Source: Chrysophaeum taylorii (lineage: Eukaryota; Sar; Pelagophyceae; Pelagomonadales; Pelagomonadaceae). Taken from it: DNA of 64,000 bases. Position numbers and translations under genes: made by a program. Below the pieces are notes generated by a model that was not told where the DNA came from, ran no database searches, and saw only the letters and a program-made list of their open reading frames with translations. Shown one piece after another: positions 19,616-29,344 of the stretch (positions within the stretch are counted from its first letter, which is position 1; every line of letters begins with the position of its first letter). The stretch spans positions 62,001 to 126,000 of the forward strand of contig JAQMWT010000320.1 in assembly GCA_029834535.1 (NCBI GenBank), in the 5' to 3' direction.

Positions 19616-20682
19616 ACTGCGCAATTTGTTCAGATTCTTCAACTTTGAATCACCCTCTTATCAAAACGCTATCTTCAATTCTGGGCCCAGGAGTTTTTCG
19701 TCGTCATCGTCGTCGTGCAGATGGAAGATATTATAGTTTGAAAAGAGATTTTTTAGCTTATATTTACCTCTTGGCTCCTAGCAACAATAGCGACTTGCAC
19801 GGAACATTCTCGTCGCAACGGCTGCGGGCACTTCTTTTCGAATTATAATTCTTGCACACGTGTTCATCACATTCTGGATAGTAGTAGCAAGGGCGGCTCT
19901 TGACGTCACGCGAGCATAACTTTAGATAAACACATTTCTTTATCCGAGGCCTGCATACGGGGGGATCCAGCAAACTAAGTCGCCGGCACACACCCCCCGG
20001 CAACTCGATCCCGTTCGTACACAGCTTCGTTCTTTCATTGCTGTGTGCTTGACGACGATGCCGCCGAAGTTTCGTCTCCGCGGCATCGACCGCTAGCACA
20101 GCAAGCCCGAGATCCTCCAACATCAGGAACGCGCTCTCATGCGAAGCTTCCGGCCGAGGCTCGACTCCATTAATGCCCTCGTCGCGAAACAATTCACCGA
20201 CGTCATCGCCGCTTTCGAGAGAGGCGAGGTCGACGAGCTCGTGGGCGTCGACGTGGTTGCTGTCGGGCTCGAGCGCGTCCCGGACTTCATCAAGAATTTC
20301 GGGCGGGCCTAGCCAATGCAGAGCGGTCCAAGGACGACGACGCCACCAAGGTACGCGAGGCACAGCAGAAGAAGGACGAGATCGCGCGCGTGCTGGGGAA
20401 GAACAACACACCTACGACTCGCTTCGCAAGCTCACCACCATAGATCGTACCTCGCCCAGATCGACTTCAAAGGCCGCAGCAAGCTCTCGTTTTGACGCGC
20501 TGTGCGACCGCCTCAAGCTCGGCCCGCCACCGCCGTCCAAGGCTCTGACCAATTAGCAAAACTCGTTCATGGGCAAAATGTCATAGCATGTTGTTGCATC
20601 AAATTCAGAAGTCTAATAGTAACTAAAGAAGGTATCGTGTGACGTGGGTAAGGGTAAGGCTAGAAAAAACCGTCCAAGAGTC
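19616..20682. other. Intergenic region with a decayed coding stretch
   Basis: The first 500 bases are AT-richer and featureless. From about 20130 to 20430 the plus strand reads like former protein (LDSINALVAKQFTDVIAAF, DELVGVDVVAV, then a charged helical stretch), but the frame is not intact and no family is recognised. It may be a remnant of a mobile element. The promoter of the amidotransferase should lie just before 20683. Confidence 0.45.
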
Positions 20683-21417
20683 ATGAGGCAATGCGCCGTG
20701 CTGATTTGCGGGTGGCCAAGCGCCAGCGTGGTCGGCAAGCACGGGGGCTATGGCGTGATGCTGGAGGCGCTCCTCGGATCGGGTAAGGAGTTGTGGCGGC
20801 ACTACGACGTCGAGGGCGGGCGCGAAATGCCAACGGCGCAGGAACTCGCTGGATACGACGGCATAGTTTTGTCGGGGTCGCGCCATTCAGTGTACGACGA
20901 CCAACCCTGGATCGGGGAGGTAGCCGAGCTCGTGCGGGGGGCCGTCGCCCGCGAGCAGCGCGTCCTGGGAGTCTGCTTCGGGGCGCAGCTCTTGGCGCGG
21001 GCTTTAGGCGGCGAAGTGAAAGCGGCCGACGTCGGCTGGGAGGTGGGCGCGCGCGAGGTTACCCTCGATGCCGCCAGCCTGCCGCGACGCTACAAGCGCG
21101 ACCTTCCCGCGTACACCGTCCTGCAACTCCACCGCGACGCAGTGGTCGAACTCCCCGTTGGAGCGACACTACTGGGGAGTTCGCGATGTTGCGCCAACGA
21201 GATCTTCGCAATAGGCGACAACGTCCTCGCGGTCCAGGGTCACCCCGAGTTTCGAGTTGACACCCTCGAGGATCTCGTTCAGAGCCGCGTTGACGCCGGC
21301 GTCATACCTGCGCACCAAGCCGACTTGGACTCTGTACGCCGCACCCCCCCCCCAAACCCCACCAACCCCAACAACCAACTCCGCAAACTCTGTCAGGACT
21401 TTCTCCACACTCCGTGA
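20683..21417 (+). CDS. Class I glutamine amidotransferase domain protein
   Basis: 244 residues from the ATG at 20683. The frame continues 13 codons upstream only to a GTG, so the ATG is chosen. The nucleophile elbow GVCFGAQ places the catalytic Cys at residue 98, and VQGHPEF gives His187 and Glu189, completing the triad. GIVLSGSRHSVYDD forms the oxyanion region. Stand-alone proteins of this shape include plant gamma-glutamyl peptidases and yeast YLR126C-type proteins, which cleave or transfer gamma-glutamyl groups in the cytosol. No synthetase domain is attached, so it is not a GMP synthase. The C-terminal 30 residues are Pro/Asn-rich and poorly conserved looking. The substrate is inferred only by family. 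Confidence 0.85.
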   Translation: MRQCAVLICGWPSASVVGKHGGYGVMLEALLGSGKELWRHYDVEGGREMPTAQELAGYDGIVLSGSRHSVYDDQPWIGEVAELVRGAVAREQRVLGVCFGAQLLARALGGEVKAADVGWEVGAREVTLDAASLPRRYKRDLPAYTVLQLHRDAVVELPVGATLLGSSRCCANEIFAIGDNVLAVQGHPEFRVDTLEDLVQSRVDAGVIPAHQADLDSVRRTPPPNPTNPNNQLRKLCQDFLHTP

Positions 21418-21647
21418 CGCGGAGGTCAGTCTCGTGCTTCTTTGAAGTAGTGGTGACTTTAGTTTCGTGTTATGTGTGAGGTGAAGAGCGGCGCAACTCG
21501 TGGCGACATTGTATTGCAGATCATTATTGAGCACTTGAGCACGGGTCTTCGGAGCGCCCTCCATGACGTTGAGGTGGTGGTCGACGACGCTTCATCTGGC
21601 GTACGGCGAACAAGATCAATAATCACGACGACCAACCGCGATCATGC

Positions 21648-21691
<44 letters not shown>

Positions 21692-22000
21692 CGACCTCCC
21701 CCACTCGGTGGTGAGTTCCCCAGGTTCCGCGACATAGAGGTAGGTCCCCGTGGGTGCTCAAGAACATCCGCATGGCACAATGCCGACACCCAAGTAGCAG
21801 TCGTGCCAAACAAACATCCCGCACCCCGGTGTGGAGCCAACGTCCTGAGGTTGCGATCGGGCATATCCTCCTTTGCTCGGATAATATCTCTCGACTCGAG
21901 ATTGGACCAAAGTGAAGGGGTGCGTCGGCACTATTTACATGGAAGGCAAGCTGCGACCGTCGCCGGAATGCTTCCGCGCTGGTCTCGTCGTGACGGGGGC
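21418..22000. other. Intergenic region with a CAGA microsatellite
   Basis: No gene is supported. A 12-unit CAGA repeat occupies 21644-21691. Frames through it give apparent poly-TDRQ proteins that are artefacts. Confidence 0.6.
21644..21691. repeat. (CAGA)n microsatellite
   Basis: About twelve perfect CAGA units. The same tetranucleotide is part of the terminal segment of the Helitron-like units elsewhere in the window, but the flanks here do not match those units. Confidence 0.95.
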
Positions 22001-22014
22001 TCTTGCCGTCCATG

Positions 22015-22365
22015 GCACGCGAAGCGCGCGCGCTCATGGGCTGGGACTTTGACGCGTTCGTAAAGTGCGGGGGTCTGGCCGGAATTGCCCACGCATTGGC
22101 GGTCGAGGTGGACCTCGACGTCTACGAGAAGGAGCGCAAGCCGAGCGCGAGGAGGCAGACGAAGAGACGAATCCGCGTCCCTACCAACGGCGTCGTTGTG
22201 GCGAGGAGGACGGATACATCATCGCGGAGTCTCGAGCGAGTTTGGTTGCGGACGACTACGACAAAAAGGGTGACAACGCGACGGCATGGACTTGTATCGA
22301 GTTTGACGACGAGACCGCCTACGACGAGCCCAGACGCGCTACGACGAGCCCAGACGCGCAATAAA
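22015..22365 (+). pseudogene. Possible decayed or spliced gene, unknown
   Basis: One frame begins MAREARALMGWDFDAF and reads sensibly through VDLDVYEKERKPS. A second frame continues with CGEEDGYIIAES and WTCIEFDDETAYDEP before a stop at about 22364. The switch could be an intron or decay. A 20-base direct duplication (TACGACGAGCCCAGACGCGC) lies at the end. No domain is recognised. Confidence 0.3.
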
Positions 22366-22401
22366 GGCGGATCGGTCCGTAAATCGCGCACGGTCTAGGA
22401 G

Positions 22402-22935
22402 ATGGTGTGGAAGGGGCGACTACGAGCTTTCGACGACAAATCCCAAGGGCGGCACGTACGAAAGCGCCCGGCGGGCTCGACGAAAGCGCTCGACGATCAC
22501 GGCGACCGGAATAATCGCTGGGCCCAGAAGCCGGCTCTTCGCGCGAATAAGAGAGTGGTTACGGGGGCTGCGAGTTCCGCCACCGTAAGCCATCCCGCGG
22601 CGCCTAAAGCCAAGATCGTCTACGACGTTGAACGTCGAACTCTTCGTCAGTCCACTCGAAGCATCACCGAGGCGACGAGACCAGGAGTCCCGCGTCACAT
22701 CAAAGGCGCCACGAACAAACGCACCTTGGATCCCAAGCAGCGTGCCTGCTGCAAAATCCACGATTGGCCCAGAAAATCATTACTGATCCCGCTCCACCAA
22801 GGCGCGAACCGCGTGAAGCTCGTGGGATTCGTCCGCCGGTCGCGTCGGAGTATCATCGACGACTCGAAGAAGAAGTGTGTCGCCGATGGCGCTGAAGACC
22901 AAGACAGCGATTTCACCGACGATATTGATAGCTAG
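22402..22935 (+). CDS. Hypothetical basic protein with acidic tail
   Basis: 177 codons from an ATG to TAG. The product is rich in Arg, Lys and Ser and ends in an acidic DSDFTDDIDS tail. It has no membrane segment and no recognised motif. It begins about 40 bases after the decayed stretch at 22015-22365 on the same strand, so it may be part of the same former gene or element. Whether it is a real gene is doubtful. Confidence 0.3.
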   Translation: MVWKGRLRAFDDKSQGRHVRKRPAGSTKALDDHGDRNNRWAQKPALRANKRVVTGAASSATVSHPAAPKAKIVYDVERRTLRQSTRSITEATRPGVPRHIKGATNKRTLDPKQRACCKIHDWPRKSLLIPLHQGANRVKLVGFVRRSRRSIIDDSKKKCVADGAEDQDSDFTDDIDS

Positions 22936-24093
22936 TCCGACGACGACCGAATAATGCGTCGTCGTTTATGTAGTACGTTGAATTGATCTTGCGGAGTCGG
23001 ATCATGCAGACATCGTCTCGCGACGGCGTTTTTGCGTTGAAGCCACTCCGGCGGCCGGGATTTATATTGTCGCGTCCAGCAGCCGGTCATCGAAAGCTAG
23101 TAAGGCGTCGAAACCAGAGCGATGCGCGCCTCGGCTGAAGCGGGTTATGTTCCTATTAGAGCTCTCCTCGACGGCCACGTATGTACTACGCGCCTCCGTA
23201 TATCCCAATTGTTGCGTTGCGGTATAAGCCCTGGGAATGTTTACCATAATACGATGCGACGCACAGACATGAAGCTTCTTGACGCAGCCGGCTCATTCTG
23301 GTTGAACTTCTTCGATCGAGCCCCGCGGAAGTTCGTTTTTCTTCCTCTGCGACTCTCCATTCTCTGACTCTTCGAGCTTGGGCTTTGTTGATGAAAAAAA
23401 TAATTATTAGAAAATAAGAACGAGGTTCTAGCGCCGCTGCATGTTCTTTTTCTTTGATGCCGGCGGCGACACTATTATTTATTACCTGCTGCCGCGACAC
23501 ACACACACGTGTCGCGAAAACAAAAAACATTGCGCACGGCAGGTAGAGAACAAAAACGTACTCATTATTACTTACTTCTTCGTCCCGTTTGAAAAAATAT
23601 ATACTAGTGCCGACCGCTCGCCCTATAAGTTAGTATTATAAAAGGGGTGGGTGTTTTCTGAAGTTTCGGGGTAGTAAGTAATAAGAGGGCCGAGACGAAG
23701 AAGAAGGCTGGTGTGAGGTTTGCGAGGCTGGTAGGCCTACTAGCCGGCAGCTTTGTTCTCACCGTCGGCGCAAAAAAAGAGGAGAACGCAACGCGACATT
23801 GTGGGCAGAGAAGCCTAGTCAGAGAGGAGGCGGTCAAACGTCAGACTAACGCGATGCTTACGGGAACGCCAACGGCCCCAAGGCCACCCGGCCGCCGCCG
23901 CCGGATTATTAATTTCCTCATGCCTACAAGTGGCCTTCGTCGAGTCTCCTCCCAGAATGCACCCCGATCTCCTTTGCGCTCGACGCTCTTATCCGACCCT
24001 GCCGCTAGCTGGTCTCCGCTTCCTCTCTGCCCTTAAGCTTCGAGTTTACTCTTACAAGCACCGAGGCTCGAGTGCGATAAAAAAAAAAAACTA
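22936..24093. other. Intergenic region, no gene seen
   Basis: AT-richer than the coding parts, with short runs such as ACACAC near 23500. No frame carries a recognisable domain. It should contain the 3' end signals of the SNF2-RING gene just below 24094. Confidence 0.55.
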
Positions 24094-26976
24094 CTAGGTG
24101 AGGCCGAGATTGACGAAGTCGTTGAGGCCAAAAGCGGCTCCGGACGTGTTGGACGACGACGTGGTACGCTGCTTCTGGTAGTCGAGGATTTTTGATTCGA
24201 CGGTGTCTTCGACGATGAGTCGCACGACGCGCGCGGGCTTTGTCTGTCCGATGCGGGCGATGCGTCCGGCGGCTTGATGTTCGATGCCGGATTGGAGCGC
24301 GGGCTCGAGGAGAATCGCGGTGGACGCGGCGGTGAGGGTGAGGCCGGCCGCGCCGCCGCCTCCGGCGCCCGAGGCGCCACCAAAAAGCGGGACCAAGAGC
24401 ACGGTGGTTGCGGAGGAGGCGTTGTTGAAGTCGCGCAACGCGAGTTGTTTAGCCTTGGGAGAACCGACGAGAGACGCGAAAGGGACGGAGTGCGCGGCGC
24501 AGGCGTCTCCCGCGAGCTTGAGAAGCCGCGTCCAGGCGCTAAATACGACGACCTTCTCGCCGGCTCGGTCGGCGGCTCCGACCTCCTTGAGGAGTGCGGA
24601 GAGCTTGGTGCCCCAGTCGCCGTCGAGGTCGTCGGTTTGGTCGTTTTCGCCTTTAGACACGAATATGGCGTCCTTGGCGAGGGCGCGCTTGCAGACGGGA
24701 CAGGTATGGTGCCAGCTCATCCAGCATTCCAGGCAGGCGCCGTGGCCGCAGACCGCGACGCTCCAGCTCAGAGCATTTTCGCGCGTCTCGAGGCAAATCG
24801 GGCAGCAATGCTGCTCCTGCTCGCTCTCGAGGTAGGCTCGAGACGATTCCTTCTCTCGGAGCGTCGTTTCGGTAGACGCTACGAGTTTCATCGCATCCAA
24901 GAAACCAGTAGAGGACCCCGCGAGTCGAGCTATTTTGGCCTCGGTCTTCCTGTCTTTGAGGGGTTTGTCGGTTTTGAGGGATTCGTAGTCTCGCGATATC
25001 GCTTCCGTCGAATCGTCTCGCCTGCCGAGCTCGAGAGCGACGAGACGGGCGCGGACGTGCGCGAGCTTGGCGTTCAAGGTGTCTCGCTGTGCGCGCTGGA
25101 CGATCCGCGAAAGGACCTGGGAGAGCGGGAGGGCTTGGCCCTCGTCTCCCAAAACAACCCTGGCGCTGGACGCGGCGCGGTCGCGATCGAAGTTCACGAC
25201 CGAGGGATGGCAGACAGTCTGGCGCAGTCTCGTGAGGGCTGCATTGAGAGGACCCAAGCCGTTCTTCGCCGAGCGGGAGTATCGAGCGTAGGATTTTTTC
25301 AGCGAGTCTTCGGCGAGGCGGTACGCGGCGCGCTCGGGCGCCGTCGCCCTTAGAGTCGCCGTTTCCCACTCGAGAGGCGGGAGGGCTATTTGGTCGAAGA
25401 CGGCCTCCTTGGTGCGCCGGAGCATGAGAGCCTTCAACAAGTGAACCAACCTTGCGGCCGCAAACTTCTCGCGGCGACGAAACGGTTCTACGTACAGTTG
25501 GTCGCAGACGTACTTCTCCGAGAGCGGGTGCGCGGCGAGGAAAGCCAGAAGTCCGTGAATCTCGGACGCGTCCTTCGCGATGGGCGTCGCGGTCGCGACC
25601 CAGGCGTGGCGGCGCACGAGGGACGAGCACATCAGCGCGGCGACCGATGTCGCCTGAGACACGAGCTGGGCCTCGTCGAGGACGATGCGGTAAAAGCCGA
25701 GGGCGCCGAGCGGCGTCGACAGCCTGAGCGTGTCGTCTTCGAAGGCTCCTCCCGTCTTGCGAACCTCGTCGCGCAGCACCTCGAAACTGCAGAGACAGAT
25801 GTCGCACTTCGCGACGTCCTTGCCGTCGAACAAGTGCGTGCCCCGCGCGAGCACCTCGACGCGCTTCTTCAGGTCGCGCGGCGAGTTTCGAGCGCCGCCG
25901 CCGCCGCCGCCGCGCTTGCCGCCGCCGCCAATTCCGAGGTAGACGCAGTACTCGAGGTCGGTGTGCGTCTCGATCTCTGTTTTCCACTGACTCAAAATGA
26001 CGGCGGGACACACGACGAGGGTCGTTCGTATGGGCACGTAGTCGTCCGTGTGACTCGGCAGGCTCTCGACTGCCCACCCGTCTTCGGGCGGCCGCGACGC
26101 GACCAAACCTAGGATCTGTATCGACTTTCCGAGACCCACGTCGTCGCACAAGAGTCCGCCCGACGGCCTCTGAGGCGCCGGGAATTTCCGCCGAGACAGG
26201 GCGTTGTTGTGACGATGGCAGTAAAAGACCTCTCCATCAGCAGTGACGTACTCGGCCCACGCGGGATGAGTACTCTCGTTCGGGACGAAAAAGTCTTCGC
26301 GCTCGGCCATCCACCGGACGCCACGTTTCTGGAAGGGATGAAGGGGCGTCTTCATCATCTCAAGATCTGGCCCGTCCAATACCGCCTCGGTGCTCGACGC
26401 GGCCGCGAGCACGGCTTCTACGGAAAAGTCTACGCCCTCCAATCGGCCGCTCGCGCCGAGAAAACCGCAGAGCGTTTCGTCGTCGTCGTCGCCGCCGCCG
26501 CGCAGGCCGTCAACCACCTCGAAGGACCCGTGATCCCGCGTCGCGAAGGTCTTCAAGAGCCGCCGCAGCGACTTGAAGGGTCCGTACTGCTGTGTCCTCG
26601 CGAGCAAGTCGCCGCGACGCGCGTCCTCGTCCAGTTCGGTCTCGTCGAAAGCGAACACCTCCGGCGACATCTCGACGTCCAGCGACGCGGAGATCCGCAC
26701 GGGCGACGATTCGAGCTGGAACAGCAGCCAGAACAACGCCTCGTCCCCGGCCTTTGCCTCGACGCTTCCGTTCTTCATCACCAGTTTACGCGGCTGCGTC
26801 CAGGAGCACGGCGACCAGCCCTCGCCACGCACGATCTCCACCTCCGCTCGGTTGCGACCCGCAGCGACGTCCCGGAACCGCAGACGACCAATCTTCAGCC
26901 CGCTCGCCTTGCGGCGCTTCGCTGCCGGCGCCTTTGTCAGAGCAGCCGCGGGCTGCTTCTTCGCGCGACGACCCAT
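24094..26976 (-). CDS. SNF2-family ATPase with embedded RING finger, SHPRH/RAD5-like
   Basis: 960 residues in one exon, ATG at 26976. After a basic N-terminus (MGRRAKKQ) the helicase core opens with LHPFQKRGVRWM. A WW-like insert follows (about residues 229-262), then Walker A as DDVGLGKS (about 279), LVVCPAVILSQW (motif Ia), VLDEAQLV (DEAQ motif II, typical of SHPRH) and TATPIAK (motif III). A C3HC4-type RING (CPICLE...CGHGACLECW...CPVCK, about 725-765) sits between the two RecA lobes, and the second lobe ends with QAAGRIARIGQ. SHPRH, RAD5/HLTF and RAD16 share this arrangement and act as E3 ubiquitin ligases and DNA translocases in replication-damage tolerance or repair in the nucleus. The DEAQ variant and lack of a HIRAN domain favour SHPRH over HLTF. 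Confidence 0.93.
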   Translation of the reverse strand: MGRRAKKQPAAALTKAPAAKRRKASGLKIGRLRFRDVAAGRNRAEVEIVRGEGWSPCSWTQPRKLVMKNGSVEAKAGDEALFWLLFQLESSPVRISASLDVEMSPEVFAFDETELDEDARRGDLLARTQQYGPFKSLRRLLKTFATRDHGSFEVVDGLRGGGDDDDETLCGFLGASGRLEGVDFSVEAVLAAASSTEAVLDGPDLEMMKTPLHPFQKRGVRWMAEREDFFVPNESTHPAWAEYVTADGEVFYCHRHNNALSRRKFPAPQRPSGGLLCDDVGLGKSIQILGLVASRPPEDGWAVESLPSHTDDYVPIRTTLVVCPAVILSQWKTEIETHTDLEYCVYLGIGGGGKRGGGGGGARNSPRDLKKRVEVLARGTHLFDGKDVAKCDICLCSFEVLRDEVRKTGGAFEDDTLRLSTPLGALGFYRIVLDEAQLVSQATSVAALMCSSLVRRHAWVATATPIAKDASEIHGLLAFLAAHPLSEKYVCDQLYVEPFRRREKFAAARLVHLLKALMLRRTKEAVFDQIALPPLEWETATLRATAPERAAYRLAEDSLKKSYARYSRSAKNGLGPLNAALTRLRQTVCHPSVVNFDRDRAASSARVVLGDEGQALPLSQVLSRIVQRAQRDTLNAKLAHVRARLVALELGRRDDSTEAISRDYESLKTDKPLKDRKTEAKIARLAGSSTGFLDAMKLVASTETTLREKESSRAYLESEQEQHCCPICLETRENALSWSVAVCGHGACLECWMSWHHTCPVCKRALAKDAIFVSKGENDQTDDLDGDWGTKLSALLKEVGAADRAGEKVVVFSAWTRLLKLAGDACAAHSVPFASLVGSPKAKQLALRDFNNASSATTVLLVPLFGGASGAGGGGAAGLTLTAASTAILLEPALQSGIEHQAAGRIARIGQTKPARVVRLIVEDTVESKILDYQKQRTTSSSNTSGAAFGLNDFVNLGLT

Positions 26977-27233
26977 CTTCGCTCCTACTCTTTCGACGAC
27001 GGTTTCCGGGACCTTTTTTCCGGTTTCTGATCATGATGATCTTTTGGAGGGTGCTTCAAGCTAGCCCTATCTCTGATGCGTCGTCCAATAATCGACTGGT
27101 ACTCAAGATCATGACGAGGAAGGAAGGACCGGTGCTGCATTTTTGGAGAGAAGGGGACTCCCGCACGCACACGAGTAGTATAGTAGTTAGAGGAGGTCGC
27201 GTCAAGCAATCATCATGCACGCATGCATAATCA
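26977..27233. other. Short spacer between SNF2-RING and KEA genes
   Basis: 257 bases between the 5' end of the SNF2-RING gene and the 3' end of the antiporter, both on the minus strand. It must hold the SNF2-RING promoter; no specific element is recognised. Confidence 0.4.
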
Positions 27234-29342
27234 TCAGACGCGGGCGGGGTCCTGGTAGCGTTCCTTCTCCGAGTGCCTCTCGTCCTCCTCCTCCTCCTCT
27301 GAAGAAGAAGAAGAAGAAGAAGATGATGATGATGATGATGACGGAGACGACAAAAGCGAGGTATCGTGAGGGGCATCAGCAGCAGCAGCAGAAGAAGAAG
27401 AAGAAGTGGCGTTGGAGGAGGATTTTGAATCAACCGCGGGATTGAGGCCGAGCTGCTCGCGGAGAACGGACTCCTCGTCGGAGATGAGGTTGGCCGACTG
27501 GAAACCGTCGTATATGCCGAGGGCGGAGCGGCGGGCGTCCTCGATGAGGATGTCGACGTCGGCCTGCGGGTAGTCGAGGTTGCGAAGGACGGCGCCGGCA
27601 AACGGGAGAGAGAGGAGGCGAGACTTTTCGGGAAGGGTTGGGACGAGGGCGACGACGCCGAGCATCTTGTTGAGCCGTCTCTGGTGCTCCTTGTCGGCGG
27701 AGCGCGCGATGATCTCGAGGTCGGGGTAAAGTTTTCTCAAAGCGACGACGACGCGATTGGTGGCTTTGATGCCCTCGACGGCGACGACGACGAGCTTTGC
27801 CGAGCCGACGCGAAAGTATTCGAGAACCTCGGGCCGGCCGAGATCGCCGAGGAAGACGGGCTTGCCCTTGTCTCTCGCCTCGGTCGCGCGCTTGACGTCG
27901 AGGTCGAAACAAATGTAGTTAACGAGCTTGGAGTCGAGCATGTCGCACACGACCTTGCCGACGCGGCCGTAGCCGCAGACGACGACGTCGGGGGCGGATT
28001 TCGCGAGGAGGTTATCGTCGCGCTCGGTGCGAGTCTTGCCGAGGAGGCGGAGCTCGAGGCGGTCGACGAAGGGGGCCGCGCGGGCTCCGACCGAGGCGAG
28101 GAGCGGGGTCGTCGCCATCGAGAGGGCGGCGGTGGTTTGGAGGAAGGAGGTGTCCGAGGCGAGGCCTCGCATCGCGACGATGCCGAGGCCGCTGCCGGGC
28201 GCGAGGACGAGGCCGGTGCGGAGGGCGCAGCTCGCGCTCTGGCCGAGGGCGTAGGCGACGGTGCTCGAGAGAACGGCCTTGACGGCGATCAACCCCGTCG
28301 CGGCTAGCCAGAGATCTTTCGAGACGAGGAGGCTCGGGCGGAGGGAGAAGCCAATCGTCACGAAGAAGAGGCCGATCAAAAGACTGCGGAAGGGCGCGAT
28401 GTCGGCCTCGACCTGGTAGCGGTACCGCGTCTCCGAGAGCGCGAGGCCGGCCATAAAGGCGCCGAGCGTGGCCGTCAAGCCGAGGGCCTCGGCGGTCGCC
28501 GACATGGAGATCACCGTCAAAAGGACCACCGACAAAAATGCTTCCTGACTCCTGGATCGCGCCGCGAAGTAGAACATGCCATCGAGGAGCCGTTTCCCGA
28601 CGCTCTCGACGAAGACGATGGCGAGAACGGCTTTGAGAAGCGCGGGAGCGACGCCGCCCGCGAGCGCGGCGAAGAGAGGAACCACGGCGAGGTTCTGGAA
28701 GAGCAAAACCCCAAAGCTCGCGCGGCCGTGGGTGGTCGCGAGCTCGTCGCGGTCGCGCAACAGCTGGAGGCTCACGACCCAGCTCGAGAGCGAGAGCGCG
28801 AACCCGATTTGCCACGACTTGGCGGCCAAGCTAAGCGCGGCGCCGCACGCGACGTACGAAAATAACCCTAACCCCAGAATTTCCTTGCGCATCGCCTTGA
28901 GCCGCTCGAACGACACCTGAAGGCCGAGGTCGAAGAGGAAGATGGCCACCCCGAGGTCGGCGAGCGCGCGCTCCGTTTTGATTTGACTCACGATTCCGAG
29001 CCCCTCGGGACCTAAGACGACCCCCGCGAGCAGGAACCCGAGAATAGGGGAGGACCCGCGTTTCTTCATGAAGGGGGCTACGCCGGCGACCGTCGAGAGG
29101 AGGACGAGGGCGTCGCGCCGGGGTCCGCGCGCGAGGAGATGGAAGGACGACGCTGCGCACGCGGCGCCGACCCCCAATTTCGCGAGTTTCGCGGGGATCC
29201 CGACCTTGGCGGCGGCCGCCCACGACCCCTCCGAGACGGCGGCGGCGGCGGCCCGCGGTGGTGGTGGGAGTCGCGCGCACCACCGAAGGGGGGCCTGGAG
29301 CGCGGGAGCGCTTTGAAGAGTTAAGAAGAAGAGGACGATCAT
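27234..29342 (-). CDS. KEA-type K+/H+ antiporter (CPA2 family) with RCK/TrkA-N domain, probably plastid
   Basis: 702 residues from the ATG at 29342; two upstream codons belong only to a TTG start. The N-terminus (MIVLFFLTLQSAPALQAP) looks like a signal peptide followed by a transit peptide with Pro/Ala-rich DNA, as in heterokont plastid proteins. The CPA2 exchanger domain contains LGFLLAGVVLGPEGLG, FLFDLGLQ, GRASFGVLLFQNLAVVP and LGAFMAGLALSET. A TrkA-N domain follows (VVVCGYGRVGKVVCDML, GxGxxG nucleotide motif), then a Ser14 and acidic tail. KEA1-3 of plants exchange K+ for H+ across envelope or thylakoid membranes, with the RCK domain sensing NAD(H) or ATP. Its start codon lies 2 nt from the stop of the GTPase gene at 29345. 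Confidence 0.93.
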   Translation of the reverse strand: MIVLFFLTLQSAPALQAPLRWCARLPPPPRAAAAAVSEGSWAAAAKVGIPAKLAKLGVGAACAASSFHLLARGPRRDALVLLSTVAGVAPFMKKRGSSPILGFLLAGVVLGPEGLGIVSQIKTERALADLGVAIFLFDLGLQVSFERLKAMRKEILGLGLFSYVACGAALSLAAKSWQIGFALSLSSWVVSLQLLRDRDELATTHGRASFGVLLFQNLAVVPLFAALAGGVAPALLKAVLAIVFVESVGKRLLDGMFYFAARSRSQEAFLSVVLLTVISMSATAEALGLTATLGAFMAGLALSETRYRYQVEADIAPFRSLLIGLFFVTIGFSLRPSLLVSKDLWLAATGLIAVKAVLSSTVAYALGQSASCALRTGLVLAPGSGLGIVAMRGLASDTSFLQTTAALSMATTPLLASVGARAAPFVDRLELRLLGKTRTERDDNLLAKSAPDVVVCGYGRVGKVVCDMLDSKLVNYICFDLDVKRATEARDKGKPVFLGDLGRPEVLEYFRVGSAKLVVVAVEGIKATNRVVVALRKLYPDLEIIARSADKEHQRRLNKMLGVVALVPTLPEKSRLLSLPFAGAVLRNLDYPQADVDILIEDARRSALGIYDGFQSANLISDEESVLREQLGLNPAVDSKSSSNATSSSSSAAAADAPHDTSLLSSPSSSSSSSSSSSSSSEEEEEDERHSEKERYQDPARV

Positions 29343-29344
29343 CT

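Noticed and set aside
20683-21417. Amidotransferase considered as GMP synthase
   Set aside because: No ATP-pyrophosphatase or dimerisation domain follows the 244-residue glutaminase-like domain.
24274-25353. Plus-strand frames of 240-360 codons across the SNF2-RING gene
   Set aside because: Antisense shadows without motifs.
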